A program made the position numbers and the translations under genes. This document shows, one piece after another, positions 19,559 to 27,722 of a stretch of DNA of 64,000 nucleotides (position 1 is the first letter of the stretch; every line of letters starts with the position of its first letter). Location: positions 161,019-225,018 of the forward strand of contig VGVQ01000003.1 in the NCBI GenBank assembly GCA_016874005.1, written 5' to 3'. This stretch comes from Gemmatimonadota bacterium. Lineage in GTDB: Bacteria > Gemmatimonadota > Gemmatimonadetes > Gemmatimonadales > GWC2-71-9. The notes beneath the pieces were generated by a model that saw nothing but the letters and a program-made list of their open reading frames with translations, did not search any database and had not been told where the DNA came from.

Positions 19559-21058
19559 TTACCTCCAGAGCCGGCTGTAGAGCCGCAAGTCGACCCGGAC
19601 GCTGTTCAGATCGGGTACCACGCCGGTGCCGGAGCGGGCAATTCGTTCGTATCGCAGGCTCGCGTCCATCGGGAGCCCGAAGAGCCCCCGCTTGTTCTGG
19701 CCGCTGTGGGAATAGGAAACGCCGCCCGATATCAGGACGGCGTCGGACTTGCTACCTAACGACAGTACCCCGATGTCCACCCCCTCGATCGGAGGCTGGC
19801 CGGCAGCGTATTCGAACCGGTCGGCCTGGCGAGCCCAGACGGCGCCCCCCCCGAAGAGCGACAGGTGGGTCGCGATCCGGAAGAACGGCTGGGCGGAGAG
19901 GCGGAGGACGTCGCCCGGATCGCGGCGAACGCCGGCCCGGGTGCTGTCGGGGGCGATCGGTTGGTCGAAGGGAGCGACTCGGCGGTTCTGGTTGCCGGGG
20001 AGCTGGAGGTTGTAGCCGGCAGCCAGCCGGGCGCCGAACCGGCCCGCCGCGACATCGGTGGTGAAGTTGACCTCGAGGTCGGGCTGGCGGTCTCCGGTTC
20101 CGAGATCGAGAAACCGATCCTGGCGATCGAGTTGCGCCGTTCGCAGTCGAACCGTGGCGTTGAGGACCGAGCGGACCCCGCTGCCGAAGCGGGACGTGGG
20201 GAACCGGTCGAGGATCGCCAACGCCGCCCCGACCTCGACGTCACCCATCCGAATCAGATAGGGAGTCTCGTCGAGCGGGGCCGCCCTGATTATCCCGGTG
20301 GGGTCGGTCAGGTAGGCGTTGAACCCCGTCGGGTCGATGGGTCTAGTGGCGAGGGCGGGCGCCCCGGTCAGGGCGATGTTGAAGCCGGACAGGTCCGCCT
20401 GCATTGCCTGGACCGCCTGCTGCACGGCGGCGCCGGCCGCCGAGCTTGCCATCGGGAGGAATGGCTCCGCGAGGAGCGACTGGAGGGCGCCTCCTTGGGC
20501 AATCAGTCGCTGCACCAGGGTCCGCTGCGCGGGGTCGGTGAGTCGGGGCAAGGTGTCCTGGAGGCGGCTTACGATGTTGCCGAGTTGCCCCAGAAACGCC
20601 AGGTTCGCCCCGGTGGTCGCGACTCCGGCGGTCGCCTGCGCCGCGTCGATCAGGAAGCGCGACTCGATCTTGACCGAGACGATCGGCACGGTGCCGAAGA
20701 TGGTTAGTCCGCGGGTGAGCCCGAAGGCCCCCCCGAGGCCGCGAGTTCCTCGATTGACGATTTGCGACGCGGTCGACTGACCGAGCGACAAGTTGATCTG
20801 CGCCAGGCCGGTCAGTTGCCGGATGCTGGCCGCGGCGCTCGCGAGGCTGGGGACGAAGGCCGGGTCGAGGGAGGCCCGCGCGAAGTCGGCGGCGGCCTCC
20901 TCGCGGTTGCCGTCGCGCCACCGCCAATCCCACGACTCGAACTGGGCCGAGAAGTCCCAGCGGAGCTGGCCCTTGGGGACGGTGATCGGAGTGATTTGGG
21001 CCGCGCCTGACGCCGGGAGCAACGCCAAGGCGACGGCCAGCAGGGCGGATCGCACCAT
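19559..21058 (-). CDS. Predicted outer-membrane beta-barrel protein, function unknown
   Basis: 499 residues with a clear Sec signal peptide (MVRSALLAVALALLPASGAAQ). The mature part has alternating hydrophobic/polar strands (RFGARLAAGYNLQLPG, LRLSAQPFFRIATHLSLFGGG), a helical middle portion rich in Ala/Leu/Gln (about 120-240), and ends in VDLRLYSRLWR, consistent with a barrel. No enzyme motif. It may be a porin or transport-type barrel. A GC hairpin at 21071-21085 lies in its 5' leader. No operon partner is seen. Confidence 0.65.
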   Translation of the reverse strand: MVRSALLAVALALLPASGAAQITPITVPKGQLRWDFSAQFESWDWRWRDGNREEAAADFARASLDPAFVPSLASAAASIRQLTGLAQINLSLGQSTASQIVNRGTRGLGGAFGLTRGLTIFGTVPIVSVKIESRFLIDAAQATAGVATTGANLAFLGQLGNIVSRLQDTLPRLTDPAQRTLVQRLIAQGGALQSLLAEPFLPMASSAAGAAVQQAVQAMQADLSGFNIALTGAPALATRPIDPTGFNAYLTDPTGIIRAAPLDETPYLIRMGDVEVGAALAILDRFPTSRFGSGVRSVLNATVRLRTAQLDRQDRFLDLGTGDRQPDLEVNFTTDVAAGRFGARLAAGYNLQLPGNQNRRVAPFDQPIAPDSTRAGVRRDPGDVLRLSAQPFFRIATHLSLFGGGAVWARQADRFEYAAGQPPIEGVDIGVLSLGSKSDAVLISGGVSYSHSGQNKRGLFGLPMDASLRYERIARSGTGVVPDLNSVRVDLRLYSRLWR

Positions 21059-21070
21059 GCTGCAAACTTG

Positions 21071-21085
21071 GCGGGGTTGCCCCGC
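21071..21085 (-). other. GC hairpin in the leader of the outer-membrane protein gene
   Basis: GCGGGG (21071-21076) and CCCCGC (21080-21085) form a perfect 6-bp stem with a 3-nt loop, ending 13 bp before the minus-strand ATG. No good Shine-Dalgarno sequence is visible between stem and start, so the hairpin may affect initiation or mRNA stability. Role inferred only. Confidence 0.35.
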
Positions 21086-21135
21086 GGAACGGAAGGTCTC
21101 CGGTCGATCGCCGGTGGCGCGGGCCTGAGTGGGGG

Positions 21136-21141
21136 TATATT
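21136..21141 (+). promoter_or_regulatory. Possible -10 element for tRNA-Leu
   Basis: TATATT stands 19 bp before the mature tRNA 5' end, an AT-rich island in GC-rich DNA. No convincing -35 hexamer was found 16-18 bp upstream. Confidence 0.35.
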
Positions 21142-21160
21142 CGACGTCGAGGTACAGCTC

Positions 21161-21244
21161 GCTCGGGTGGCGAAACCGGTAGACGCAAGGGACTTAAAAT
21201 CCCTTGGGGGTAACCCCGTGAGGGTTCGAGTCCCTCCCCGAGCA
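21161..21244 (+). tRNA. tRNA-Leu, anticodon UAA
   Basis: 84-nt class II tRNA. The acceptor stem is GCTCGGG (21161-21167) with CCCGAGC (21237-21243) and discriminator A at 21244. The anticodon stem AGGGA/TCCCT encloses loop CTTAAAA with anticodon TAA at 21195-21197. The long variable arm is GGGG-TAA-CCCC. The T arm GAGGG/CCCTC encloses TTCGAGT. The 3' CCA is not encoded. It reads TTA and TTG codons; TTA is rare in this window and more than half of its uses fall in the repeated CGTTAGG word. Confidence 0.95.
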
Positions 21245-21374
21245 TCCACCCTCCTGCAGGACAGCCGCCCGACGGGCCGCCGATCAGTCATCCCTCGATC
21301 ACAACGCCACGCCGAGTTGACTCGGCGGCGCCGCCGAGCATATCCTCGGCTCGGCACGAGGTGGAGACCAGAAA

Positions 21375-21575
21375 ATGATCCAGCGGACTGCGGGTGACGT
21401 GACGGGTGAAGAATTGTGGGCTCACCCCCGGCGAGGTACCCGGCGACTTTCCCTTCGACGTCGAGGAGGGTCCACTCGGGATGATGGCTCTGCCTCGATC
21501 GTCGCTGTCGAGGAGATGGTGACAGGCGAGGGCGTCATTCCGGGTTTCCGCTGCCGAGTCGCCGACCTCTTCTGA
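21375..21575 (+). pseudogene. Possible Uma2-family (PD-(D/E)XK nuclease-like) remnant
   Basis: This 340-bp stretch after the tRNA has no convincing intact gene. A 66-codon frame starts with residues resembling the Uma2 N-terminus (VTGEELWAHPRRGTRR, compare the usual MTAEEL..LP..G.RYEL) and ends with GEGVIPGFRCRVADLF, which closely resembles the usual Uma2 C-terminus (PGFRxPVxDLF). The central catalytic part, about 110 residues, is missing, so it looks like an internal deletion. The resemblance is by eye and may be chance. Confidence 0.35.
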
Positions 21576-21584
21576 CTCGGGGCG

Positions 21585-22001
21585 ATGCCCGGTCTCGTTT
21601 GTCCCTGGTGCCAGATCCCGATGACGGTGTCTACCGTCGGCCGGGTCGAGGTCGATGTCTGCCAGCGCTGTGGTGCTCGGTGGTTCGATCGGACCGAGCT
21701 GGCGGCCGCCCTCGCGGCCCAGGGGTCGCGAGCGACGCCCAGTTGGGGCTCCCCCAAACCGACATCCACGGCCGGCGAGGCGGGGACGTGCCCGCGAGAC
21801 CGACACCCCTTGATCGCTCACCAATGGCTTGGCGCGGAGTTCGGGCGCTGCTCGGCGTGCCAAGGGGTCCTGATCGGCGGATCATCCTGGCAGCTCATGC
21901 TCGCGCGTTGCTCGGGTCCGGGCGAGCGGGTTACCGGCAAGGATGTGGCCAAATCGGTGGCGGAAATAGTGCTCGAGGTTCTTTCGCTGGGCGACTGGTG
22001 A
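21585..22001 (+). CDS. Zinc-ribbon (zf-TFIIB-like) protein
   Basis: 138 residues. Two knuckle pairs near the N-terminus (CPWC at residues 6-9 and CQRCGARWFDRTEL) match the zf-TFIIB family, small bacterial zinc-ribbon proteins of unknown function. A second set, CPRD followed by CSACQGVLIGG, repeats the pattern, so there may be two ribbons. The C-terminal helix (AKSVAEIVLEVLSL) is amphipathic. No signal peptide. Function unknown. Confidence 0.65.
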   Translation: MPGLVCPWCQIPMTVSTVGRVEVDVCQRCGARWFDRTELAAALAAQGSRATPSWGSPKPTSTAGEAGTCPRDRHPLIAHQWLGAEFGRCSACQGVLIGGSSWQLMLARCSGPGERVTGKDVAKSVAEIVLEVLSLGDW

Positions 22002-22058
22002 TCGGAGACGCCGTGCGAGCCCGACTATCTTCTCGGTGCCCTGACTCCAGAGCCTAGC

Positions 22059-22580
22059 ATGGCGCCAGTCGATCTCGAGGAGGAACGTCGCCGACACCGT
22101 GAGGCCGCGGCGAGCTTTCTCGCCGCCGCCCGGGCGGTGCCCGCCGACCGCTGGAATGTCCCGATCCGTCCCGGGGCCTGGTCGCCGGCGCAGGTGGCCG
22201 AGCATCTCCGGCTATCGTGCCAAACGCTGGGCGGCGAACTCGAGGGACGTCCCGGGCTCCGGGTCCGCACCAGTTGGTGGCAACGGGCGCTCCTTCGATT
22301 CAAGTTCCTCGGCGCGATTCTCGACCACGGCAAGATCCCGGCGGGTGCCAGGGCCCCGCGCGAGCTCGTCCCGGGGCCGGGGCCGTTCGATCGCGAGACG
22401 GTGCTCGCCGATCTCGAGGACGCCGCCAACCGGTGCGAAGCAGCGGTCGCCGCTCGATGGCACGACCGCACCGCCGGGGCGACTCACCATGTTTTCGGCC
22501 ATCTCGTTCCGAGCCAGCTGATCCGGTTCTCGTCGGTTCACTTCGTTCATCACTCTGCTCAGATCCAGACGCATGGCTGA
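22059..22580 (+). CDS. DinB-like four-helix bundle protein
   Basis: 173 residues. WSPAQVAEHLRLS near residue 45 and HLVPSQLIRFSSVHFVHHSAQIQ at the end resemble the histidine-bearing helices of DinB/YfiT-type metal-binding four-helix bundles. Such proteins are often thiol-dependent transferases or of unknown role. Its end overlaps the next gene by 8 bp, implying coupled translation with the LOG-family protein. Confidence 0.65.
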   Translation: MAPVDLEEERRRHREAAASFLAAARAVPADRWNVPIRPGAWSPAQVAEHLRLSCQTLGGELEGRPGLRVRTSWWQRALLRFKFLGAILDHGKIPAGARAPRELVPGPGPFDRETVLADLEDAANRCEAAVAARWHDRTAGATHHVFGHLVPSQLIRFSSVHFVHHSAQIQTHG

Positions 22581-23304
22581 TTGGCCCCGGCACAATGGAG
22601 AGCATGAGCAGTTCCTCGCGGGGCCGCTGTCCCGCCTCGCGGAACTCAAACGGGTCGCCCGGATCGGCGCCGAGTTCGTTCGGGGGTTTCGGGCGCTCCA
22701 TTTCGTGGGACCCTGCGTCACCGTGTTCGGGTCGGCTCGGTTCGCTGAGGACCACGCCTACTACGCCTTGGGCCGGGAGGTCGGCGGGGAGATCGCCCGG
22801 CTCGGCCTAACGACCATGACCGGTGGCGGGCCGGGCATCATGGAGGCCGCCAACCGAGGCGCCAAAGAGGCCGGGGGGCCATCGATCGGGTGCAACATCG
22901 AGCTTCCCCACGAGCAGCATCCCAATCCGTATCTCGATCGCTTCGTCTCGTTTCGCTACTTCTTCGTCCGGAAGGTGATGCTGGTGAAGTACAGCTGTGC
23001 CTTCGTGGTCCTTCCGGGAGGCTTCGGCACCCTGGACGAGCTCTTCGAGGCGCTGACTCTGGTCCAGACCGGCAAGATCAAGTCGTTCCCCGTGGTGCTG
23101 ATGGGGACGGAGTACTGGGCGCCGCTGATCGATTTCATCCGTGGGACGCTGGCGGGGCGGGGCACCATCAATCGGGGCGACCTCGATCTCCTCACCTTCA
23201 CCGACTCGGTATCGACCGCGGGCGAGGTCTTATCCCGCGCGGCCGATGCCCACGCGCCGACCTGGGTCCGCCGTCCCCGGCGGAGCAGGGTTCTCCGCGA
23301 ATGA
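22573..23304 (+). CDS. LOG family protein (TIGR00730 type nucleotide phosphoribohydrolase)
   Basis: 243 residues. GGGPGIMEAANRGAKEAGG and LPGGFGTLDELFEALTLVQTGK are the two diagnostic motifs (PGGxGTxxE) of the LOG/lysine-decarboxylase-like Rossmann family, whose studied members remove ribose 5-phosphate from nucleotides such as AMP or cytokinin monophosphates. Cytoplasmic. ATG at 22573 lies inside the DinB-like gene. The true substrate is unknown; the older label lysine decarboxylase should not be used. Confidence 0.82.
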   Translation: MADWPRHNGEHEQFLAGPLSRLAELKRVARIGAEFVRGFRALHFVGPCVTVFGSARFAEDHAYYALGREVGGEIARLGLTTMTGGGPGIMEAANRGAKEAGGPSIGCNIELPHEQHPNPYLDRFVSFRYFFVRKVMLVKYSCAFVVLPGGFGTLDELFEALTLVQTGKIKSFPVVLMGTEYWAPLIDFIRGTLAGRGTINRGDLDLLTFTDSVSTAGEVLSRAADAHAPTWVRRPRRSRVLRE

Positions 23305-23380
23305 ATGCTGGCGGGCGGACCGGGTTTGCCCTGCCGCTCGGTTGCGAGCTAGGTTCCGCTCACCTCTACCACATTTGCCC

Positions 23381-24190
23381 ATGGCAACGCTCGCGCCCCT
23401 GGTTCACCCAACGACGGTCGCCCTGGACGACGAGGCGGCCAGACCGCCGGCCGGTCTGCCGAAGAACGAGGTCCTCGATCGAGAGCTCGAGGCCATCCGC
23501 GAACGGATCGAGGAGCTGATCCTGGCCCTTGGCGCCGAGGGCACCCGGGCGCTCCTGGTCGTCCTCCAGGGGCGCGACGCCTCCGGGAAGGACGGCGTCG
23601 TCAAGAAGGTCTTCGGCGACGTCAACCCGAGCTACTGCCAGGTTCACTCGTTCAAACGGCCGACCCCGCTCGAGCTGCGGCACGATTTCCTCTGGCGGGT
23701 TCACCAGGTCGTTCCGCCAGCCGGGACGGTCGGGATCTTCAACCGATCGCACTACGAGGATGTCCTGGTGGTCCGGGTCCGCAACTTGGTTCCCGAGGCA
23801 CTGTGGGATCGCCGCTACCAGCACATCAACGACTTCGAACGGATGCTGGTGGATCACGGGGTGACCATTCTCAAGTTCGCGCTCCACGTGTCGCGAGAGG
23901 AGCAACGGCAACAACTCGAGGAGCGGTTGAGCGACCCGACCAAGAACTGGAAGTTCGAGGTGGGCGACCTCAAGGAACGGGCGCTCTGGGACCAGTACAC
24001 CGTTGCCTATCAGGAGATGATCCGCCGGTGCGGAACGCCGTGGGCGCCATGGTATCTGGTGCCGGGCGACAAGAAGAGTGCCCGAGACTATCTGGTCGCT
24101 GAAGTGGTGCTCGAAGCCTTGGAGCGAATGGCGCCCCGCTACCCCGCCGCAGACCCGGAGGTCCTCGCGCTCCGCGGTACCATCACCTAA
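23381..24190 (+). CDS. Polyphosphate kinase 2 family protein
   Basis: 269 residues from ATG 23381; the frame is open further upstream but the normal PPK2 N-terminus begins here. Walker A is GRDASGKDG (64-72), the Walker B region IFNRSHYEDVLVVR, and lid arginines follow (RRYQHINDFERML). The late motif is YLVPGDKKSARDYLV. PPK2 enzymes transfer phosphate between polyphosphate and nucleotides (AMP, ADP, GDP); the one-domain length fits the class I-III type, with specificity not decidable by eye. The stop TAA is inside a CCTAACG word. Confidence 0.88.
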   Translation: MATLAPLVHPTTVALDDEAARPPAGLPKNEVLDRELEAIRERIEELILALGAEGTRALLVVLQGRDASGKDGVVKKVFGDVNPSYCQVHSFKRPTPLELRHDFLWRVHQVVPPAGTVGIFNRSHYEDVLVVRVRNLVPEALWDRRYQHINDFERMLVDHGVTILKFALHVSREEQRQQLEERLSDPTKNWKFEVGDLKERALWDQYTVAYQEMIRRCGTPWAPWYLVPGDKKSARDYLVAEVVLEALERMAPRYPAADPEVLALRGTIT

Positions 24191-24194
24191 CGGA

Positions 24195-24653
24195 TTAGAA
24201 GAACCCGCCCGGCCCGTGGATGAGGTAGGTCAGCCGGCTGCCGCCGCTCTGGAAAAAGGGGGCTCGGTTGCCGAAGGTCTGGATGAACTTGGCCATCAGA
24301 CGACTGTCAGGGGTGGTGACCGAGACCCCGATCAGCGGGGTGCCGCCGGCGGTGAGGTTGTCGTAGTCCAGGGTGTATTCCGGCCGATCGAAGGAATTGG
24401 CCAGGTCCCCGCTCAAGAACGGCGTCAGGCCGTTCGGGATCTGGCCGGCGCCGCTTTCAGGGGGCCAGTTCTCGTACTCGGCGTAATAGTTCACGACCGC
24501 GACCGTGATCGCGCGAAAATCGCCGGTCAAGGCCGCGGTTCGGGCGGTGTTCCGCAAATCGATATACTTGAGCAGCGCGATCGTCGCGAGGAGTCCGAGG
24601 ACGATCAGGACCATCAACATCTCCACCAGGGTGAAGCCACGGCGATGCCCCAT
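24195..24653 (-). CDS. Type IV prepilin-like / major pseudopilin-like protein
   Basis: 152 residues. Leader MGHRRG followed by FTLVEMLMVLIVLGLLATIA is the class III signal recognised by prepilin peptidase (cleavage after Gly6, conserved Glu at +5). The hydrophobic N-terminal helix would be the filament core; the short globular head has a Tyr/Trp/Pro-rich segment. Start ATG at 24653 overlaps the stop of the preceding gene (TGATG). Encoded with a PilB/GspE ATPase on the same strand, so it likely belongs to a type IV pilus or type II secretion-like machine. Confidence 0.82.
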   Translation of the reverse strand: MGHRRGFTLVEMLMVLIVLGLLATIALLKYIDLRNTARTAALTGDFRAITVAVVNYYAEYENWPPESGAGQIPNGLTPFLSGDLANSFDRPEYTLDYDNLTAGGTPLIGVSVTTPDSRLMAKFIQTFGNRAPFFQSGGSRLTYLIHGPGGFF

Positions 24654-25159
24654 CAGGCGCGTCCCTGGAGCACGCGGATCGCGTCGATCGTCTTGACCCG
24701 GATCGAGTCCGTCGATCGAAGCACGACGGTGGTGTCGGGGGTCGCCAAGGACACCTCGAACGCGGTGGAGTCCAACACCCGGTAGCGAATTCCAGTATTC
24801 GGGACGCCGATGTCGGTCAATCTGGACGGGAGCCGTCCCTGCGCCATCAGGTGCGACTCGATCTTGCTGATCGCGTCGACCAGCGACAGTGTCGCCGAAG
24901 CCGTCCGAATCTCCGGGCTCTCCACCGGCATGGTCGGGCCAGCGAGCCAGGCGGGTCGGGCCGCGAGCAGACCGGCGCCCGTCACCATCAACACGACGAG
25001 TGAAGTCCGGAAGATCCGCCGCCCGATTCCCGGCCCCGGTGGCGGCCGATACCCACTCGGAGGCCGGCTGCGCTGATCCGCGATCGCTGCTTGGGCGGCC
25101 TCGAGTAGCGCTTCCTTACTCTGGCGCGGGGTTGGGTTGTTGGGCGGATTTTGGGGCAC
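24653..25159 (-). CDS. One-TM protein with pilin-like periplasmic domain, function unknown
   Basis: About 168 residues from the GTG at 25159 (GAGG 4 nt upstream); an ATG at 25249 would add 30 residues, so the start is open. It has a Pro-rich cytoplasmic N-terminus, one transmembrane segment (RTSLVVLMVTGAGLLAA), then a small domain with SLVDAISKIESHLMAQGRLP and GIRYRVLDSTAFEVSLATP that resembles the head of pseudopilins. It lacks the G-F-T-L-x-E prepilin site. Stop overlaps the prepilin start. Possibly an accessory or minor component. Confidence 0.55.
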   Translation of the reverse strand: MPQNPPNNPTPRQSKEALLEAAQAAIADQRSRPPSGYRPPPGPGIGRRIFRTSLVVLMVTGAGLLAARPAWLAGPTMPVESPEIRTASATLSLVDAISKIESHLMAQGRLPSRLTDIGVPNTGIRYRVLDSTAFEVSLATPDTTVVLRSTDSIRVKTIDAIRVLQGRA

Positions 25160-25190
25160 CGGGCCTCGTGGTCCGATCGACGGGGGCAAT

Positions 25191-25403
25191 CTAGTCGGCC
25201 ATCCGCTCGCCCGCGATGGCCCGATCGATGAGGTCTGGCAAACGGCCAATGTCGATTGGCCTGGTCAGCTACCCGTCGAATCCCGCGGCGGAGGCCCGAT
25301 CCCGATCGTTGGCTGCTACGTAGGCCATGAGCGCCACCAGCCGCGGGAGCCTGGGCGCTTTGCGACGAAGCTCCGCCAGGATCTCGAATCCGTCCTGGTT
25401 CAT
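25191..25403 (-). pseudogene. Receiver-domain remnant with in-frame TAG
   Basis: From ATG 25403 (overlapping the PilB-receiver stop as TGATG) the frame reads QDGFEILAELRRKAPRLP, then VALMAYVAANDRDRASAAGFDG, TAG (25271-25269), then LTRPIDIGRLPDLIDRAI to a stop at 25191. This is the C-terminal half of a receiver domain; in functional ones the residue at the TAG is Tyr or Phe (GFDGYLTKPI). The half with the acidic pocket and phospho-acceptor Asp is missing, the conserved Thr is Met and the Lys is Arg. It therefore looks decayed; the 44-codon first part may still be translated. Confidence 0.65.
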
Positions 25404-27631
25404 CAGGCCATCTTGGTGCGGCGGAGCACCGCCCGCACCCGCGCCGAGAGCGAGGCAGGCTGCACCGGCTTGGTGAGGAAGTCCTGGGCACCCAGATCGA
25501 GCACCTGCGCCTCGGCCTCGCCACTTCGGGCGGTGAGGACGATGACCGGAAGGCTCGAGGTCAGCACTCGGGCTCGGAGTTCCTCCAGTACCCCCATCCC
25601 ATCGAGGCGAGGCATGTCGAGATCGAGGATCATCAGGTCGACCCGGCCCCCCTCGATCGCATCGAGCGCGTCGAGCCCGTCGGCCGCGTCGGCGACCTCG
25701 TAGCCCTCTCGCTCCAAGATCATCCGAATCAACCGGCGCATCTGGCGGTCGTCGTCGGCGACCAGGACCCGTGTCTTCGACGAGTGCTGCGGTACAGTCT
25801 CGAGCGGCGCGGTTGGCGGGGCTGCCGAGGGCAATCCGGCCGGCCCGGATCGGGTCTCCGGAACGCCCTGGCCGGCTCGGGAGGGGCCGTCCCCCGCGTG
25901 CTCGCCTAACACGCGAACGATCTCCGCTAAATCGCTGTCGCCGGCCCATAGCCTTCGGAGCCCACTCTCCCAGAGGGTGCCCATGCCGATGGTGCGGGCG
26001 GCGGCCACCAGCGCATCGGGGAGGGCCCCGCCGCCGATCAGTTGGGCGCCCCGCTCATCGACCGGCATGATCTCGATCACCGCCATCCGGCCTTTGTACC
26101 CGGGTCCGGCACAAGCCTTACAGCCCACGGCCCTTCGGATCGTGGCTGGCCGATCGGCGGGAGGGCGCGCCTCCGCGGGTAGCTCGGTCGGCTCGATGGC
26201 GACGGCGCACTCGGCGCAGAGGCGGCGGACCAGCCGTTGGGCGACCACGCCTTTGAGGGCGGAGGCGATCTTGAACCCGTCGACACCGAGATCGCGAAGG
26301 CGGGTAATCGCCGACGCCGCGTCGTTGGTGTGGAGGGTCGACAGCACCAGGTGGCCCGAGAGGCTCGCCTGGGTGGCGATCGTCGCGGTCTCGATGTCGC
26401 GGATTTCACCAACCAGCACGATGTCGGGGTCCTGTCGGAGCACCGATCGAAGCGCGCTCGCGAACGTGAAGCCCTGGGCCTCGCTCACTTGGAGCTGGGA
26501 GACGCCCGGAATGTCGTGCTCGACCGGGTCCTCCACCGTCACGATATTCTCGCGTCCGGTCTTGAGGTGGGTGATCGCGGCATAGAGCGTGGTCGTCTTA
26601 CCGCTGCCGGTGGGGCCGGTCACCAGGACGATGCCTTCCCGATGGCCGAGCAGACGCAGCAACAACGACTCTTCGTCCGGGGCGAGTTCAAGGTCGGCGA
26701 TGGTTCCCCGGAGGTTCGCCTTGTCGAGGATCCGCACCACGACCTTCTCGCCCCGACGGGCGACCGGCACCGTCGACACCCGGAGGTCGATCTGCTTGCC
26801 ATCGACCCGGACCGCGGAGCGGCCGTCGTGGGGGTGGAGCGGGTCGGTCACGTCGAGCCGCGCCAGGATCTTGACTCGGCGCACCAATGCCGGCCCGGCC
26901 GAGGCGGGGAGTCGCATCACCTCTTTCATCACGCCGTCGAGGCGATAGCGAATCGAGGTCCCTTCGACCAAGGGCTCACAATGGATGTCGCTTGCCCCTT
27001 CCCGGACCGCGTCGGCGATCATCGCGTCGACCAGTCGGGCCATCGGGGCGTCGAGCGTGGGGTCCTTGACGGTCTCGATGGCCGGGGTTTCGTCGACGGT
27101 CTCGACCGTCGAGGGCTCGAGGCCGTCGACTAGGCGATTGACCGCGACCTCGGGCCGATAGATCTCGTCGATCTTCTTGGCCAAGGCCTCCGGTGCCGCC
27201 GCGAGAAACATGACGTCGCGGCCGGTCACGAAGGCCAGGGTCTGCTCCAGCGCCAAGTCGCGCGGGTCCGCCGTGGCAATCCTGATCAACCGGTCGTCGG
27301 CGCCGAGGGCGATGACCTGGTACTTCCGGGCGATGTTCTCGGGAAGGAGTGTCGCAACCCGTGGTTCGACCCCGGCCAACTCCGCGACCGGCACCTTGAA
27401 CCGGATCGAAATCGCGTCGAGAATCTGTTGGTCGGTGACCACCCCGGCGCGCAACGCCGCTTCCCAGACGCTCGGCGGACCGGCTTCCAGCAGCTCCGCC
27501 ATGGTGGCCCTGGCGACGAGCTTGGCGTCGGTCAGCGTGGCGGCGAGCCACTGATCCCTGAGCGGGGGGGGGAGCTGGGCGGCGGAGCCGGGTTCTGGCA
27601 CAACTCCCCTTCCAATGGCGGGCCGGGTCAC
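25403..27631 (-). CDS. PilB/GspE-type secretion ATPase fused to a C-terminal receiver domain
   Basis: 742 residues. The N-terminal GspE_N-like domain (about 50-170) is followed by the ATPase core with Walker A GPTGSGKTTTLYAAI, Asp box TVEDPVEHDIPGVSQLQV, Walker B-like RQDPDIVLVGEIRD, and a tetracysteine zinc site (CAEC and CKAC). After a Pro/Ala linker, residues 620-742 form a full receiver: acidic pocket VADDD, phospho-Asp near 670 in ILDLDMP, Thr in VLTA and Lys in FLTKP. It powers assembly of pilus or pseudopilus filaments at the inner membrane; the fused receiver suggests direct phospho-control. No histidine kinase is adjacent. First gene of the minus-strand operon. Confidence 0.9.
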   Translation of the reverse strand: MTRPAIGRGVVPEPGSAAQLPPPLRDQWLAATLTDAKLVARATMAELLEAGPPSVWEAALRAGVVTDQQILDAISIRFKVPVAELAGVEPRVATLLPENIARKYQVIALGADDRLIRIATADPRDLALEQTLAFVTGRDVMFLAAAPEALAKKIDEIYRPEVAVNRLVDGLEPSTVETVDETPAIETVKDPTLDAPMARLVDAMIADAVREGASDIHCEPLVEGTSIRYRLDGVMKEVMRLPASAGPALVRRVKILARLDVTDPLHPHDGRSAVRVDGKQIDLRVSTVPVARRGEKVVVRILDKANLRGTIADLELAPDEESLLLRLLGHREGIVLVTGPTGSGKTTTLYAAITHLKTGRENIVTVEDPVEHDIPGVSQLQVSEAQGFTFASALRSVLRQDPDIVLVGEIRDIETATIATQASLSGHLVLSTLHTNDAASAITRLRDLGVDGFKIASALKGVVAQRLVRRLCAECAVAIEPTELPAEARPPADRPATIRRAVGCKACAGPGYKGRMAVIEIMPVDERGAQLIGGGALPDALVAAARTIGMGTLWESGLRRLWAGDSDLAEIVRVLGEHAGDGPSRAGQGVPETRSGPAGLPSAAPPTAPLETVPQHSSKTRVLVADDDRQMRRLIRMILEREGYEVADAADGLDALDAIEGGRVDLMILDLDMPRLDGMGVLEELRARVLTSSLPVIVLTARSGEAEAQVLDLGAQDFLTKPVQPASLSARVRAVLRRTKMA

Positions 27632-27647
27632 GTTCGCGAAGGCTCCC

Positions 27648-27656
27648 TGTTATACT
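27648..27656 (+). promoter_or_regulatory. Extended -10 promoter for aroA
   Basis: TGT followed by TATACT (27651-27656) forms an extended -10 element in an otherwise GC-rich divergent intergenic region; a start near 27663 would leave a leader of about 60 nt before aroA. No clear -35 hexamer, which extended -10 promoters do not strictly need. Confidence 0.5.
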
Positions 27657-27722
27657 AAAGCGTTGTCCTTCAACAGTCTAGCGCGCCGGAGCGGGGGCGC
27701 TTACAGGACCCAGTCGCCGACA

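Noticed and set aside
25269-25949. Long minus-strand frame through the receiver part of the PilB fusion
   Set aside because: Its first 180 codons are a shadow of the fusion gene; only the last 44 codons, from the TGATG overlap, resemble a receiver and these were annotated.
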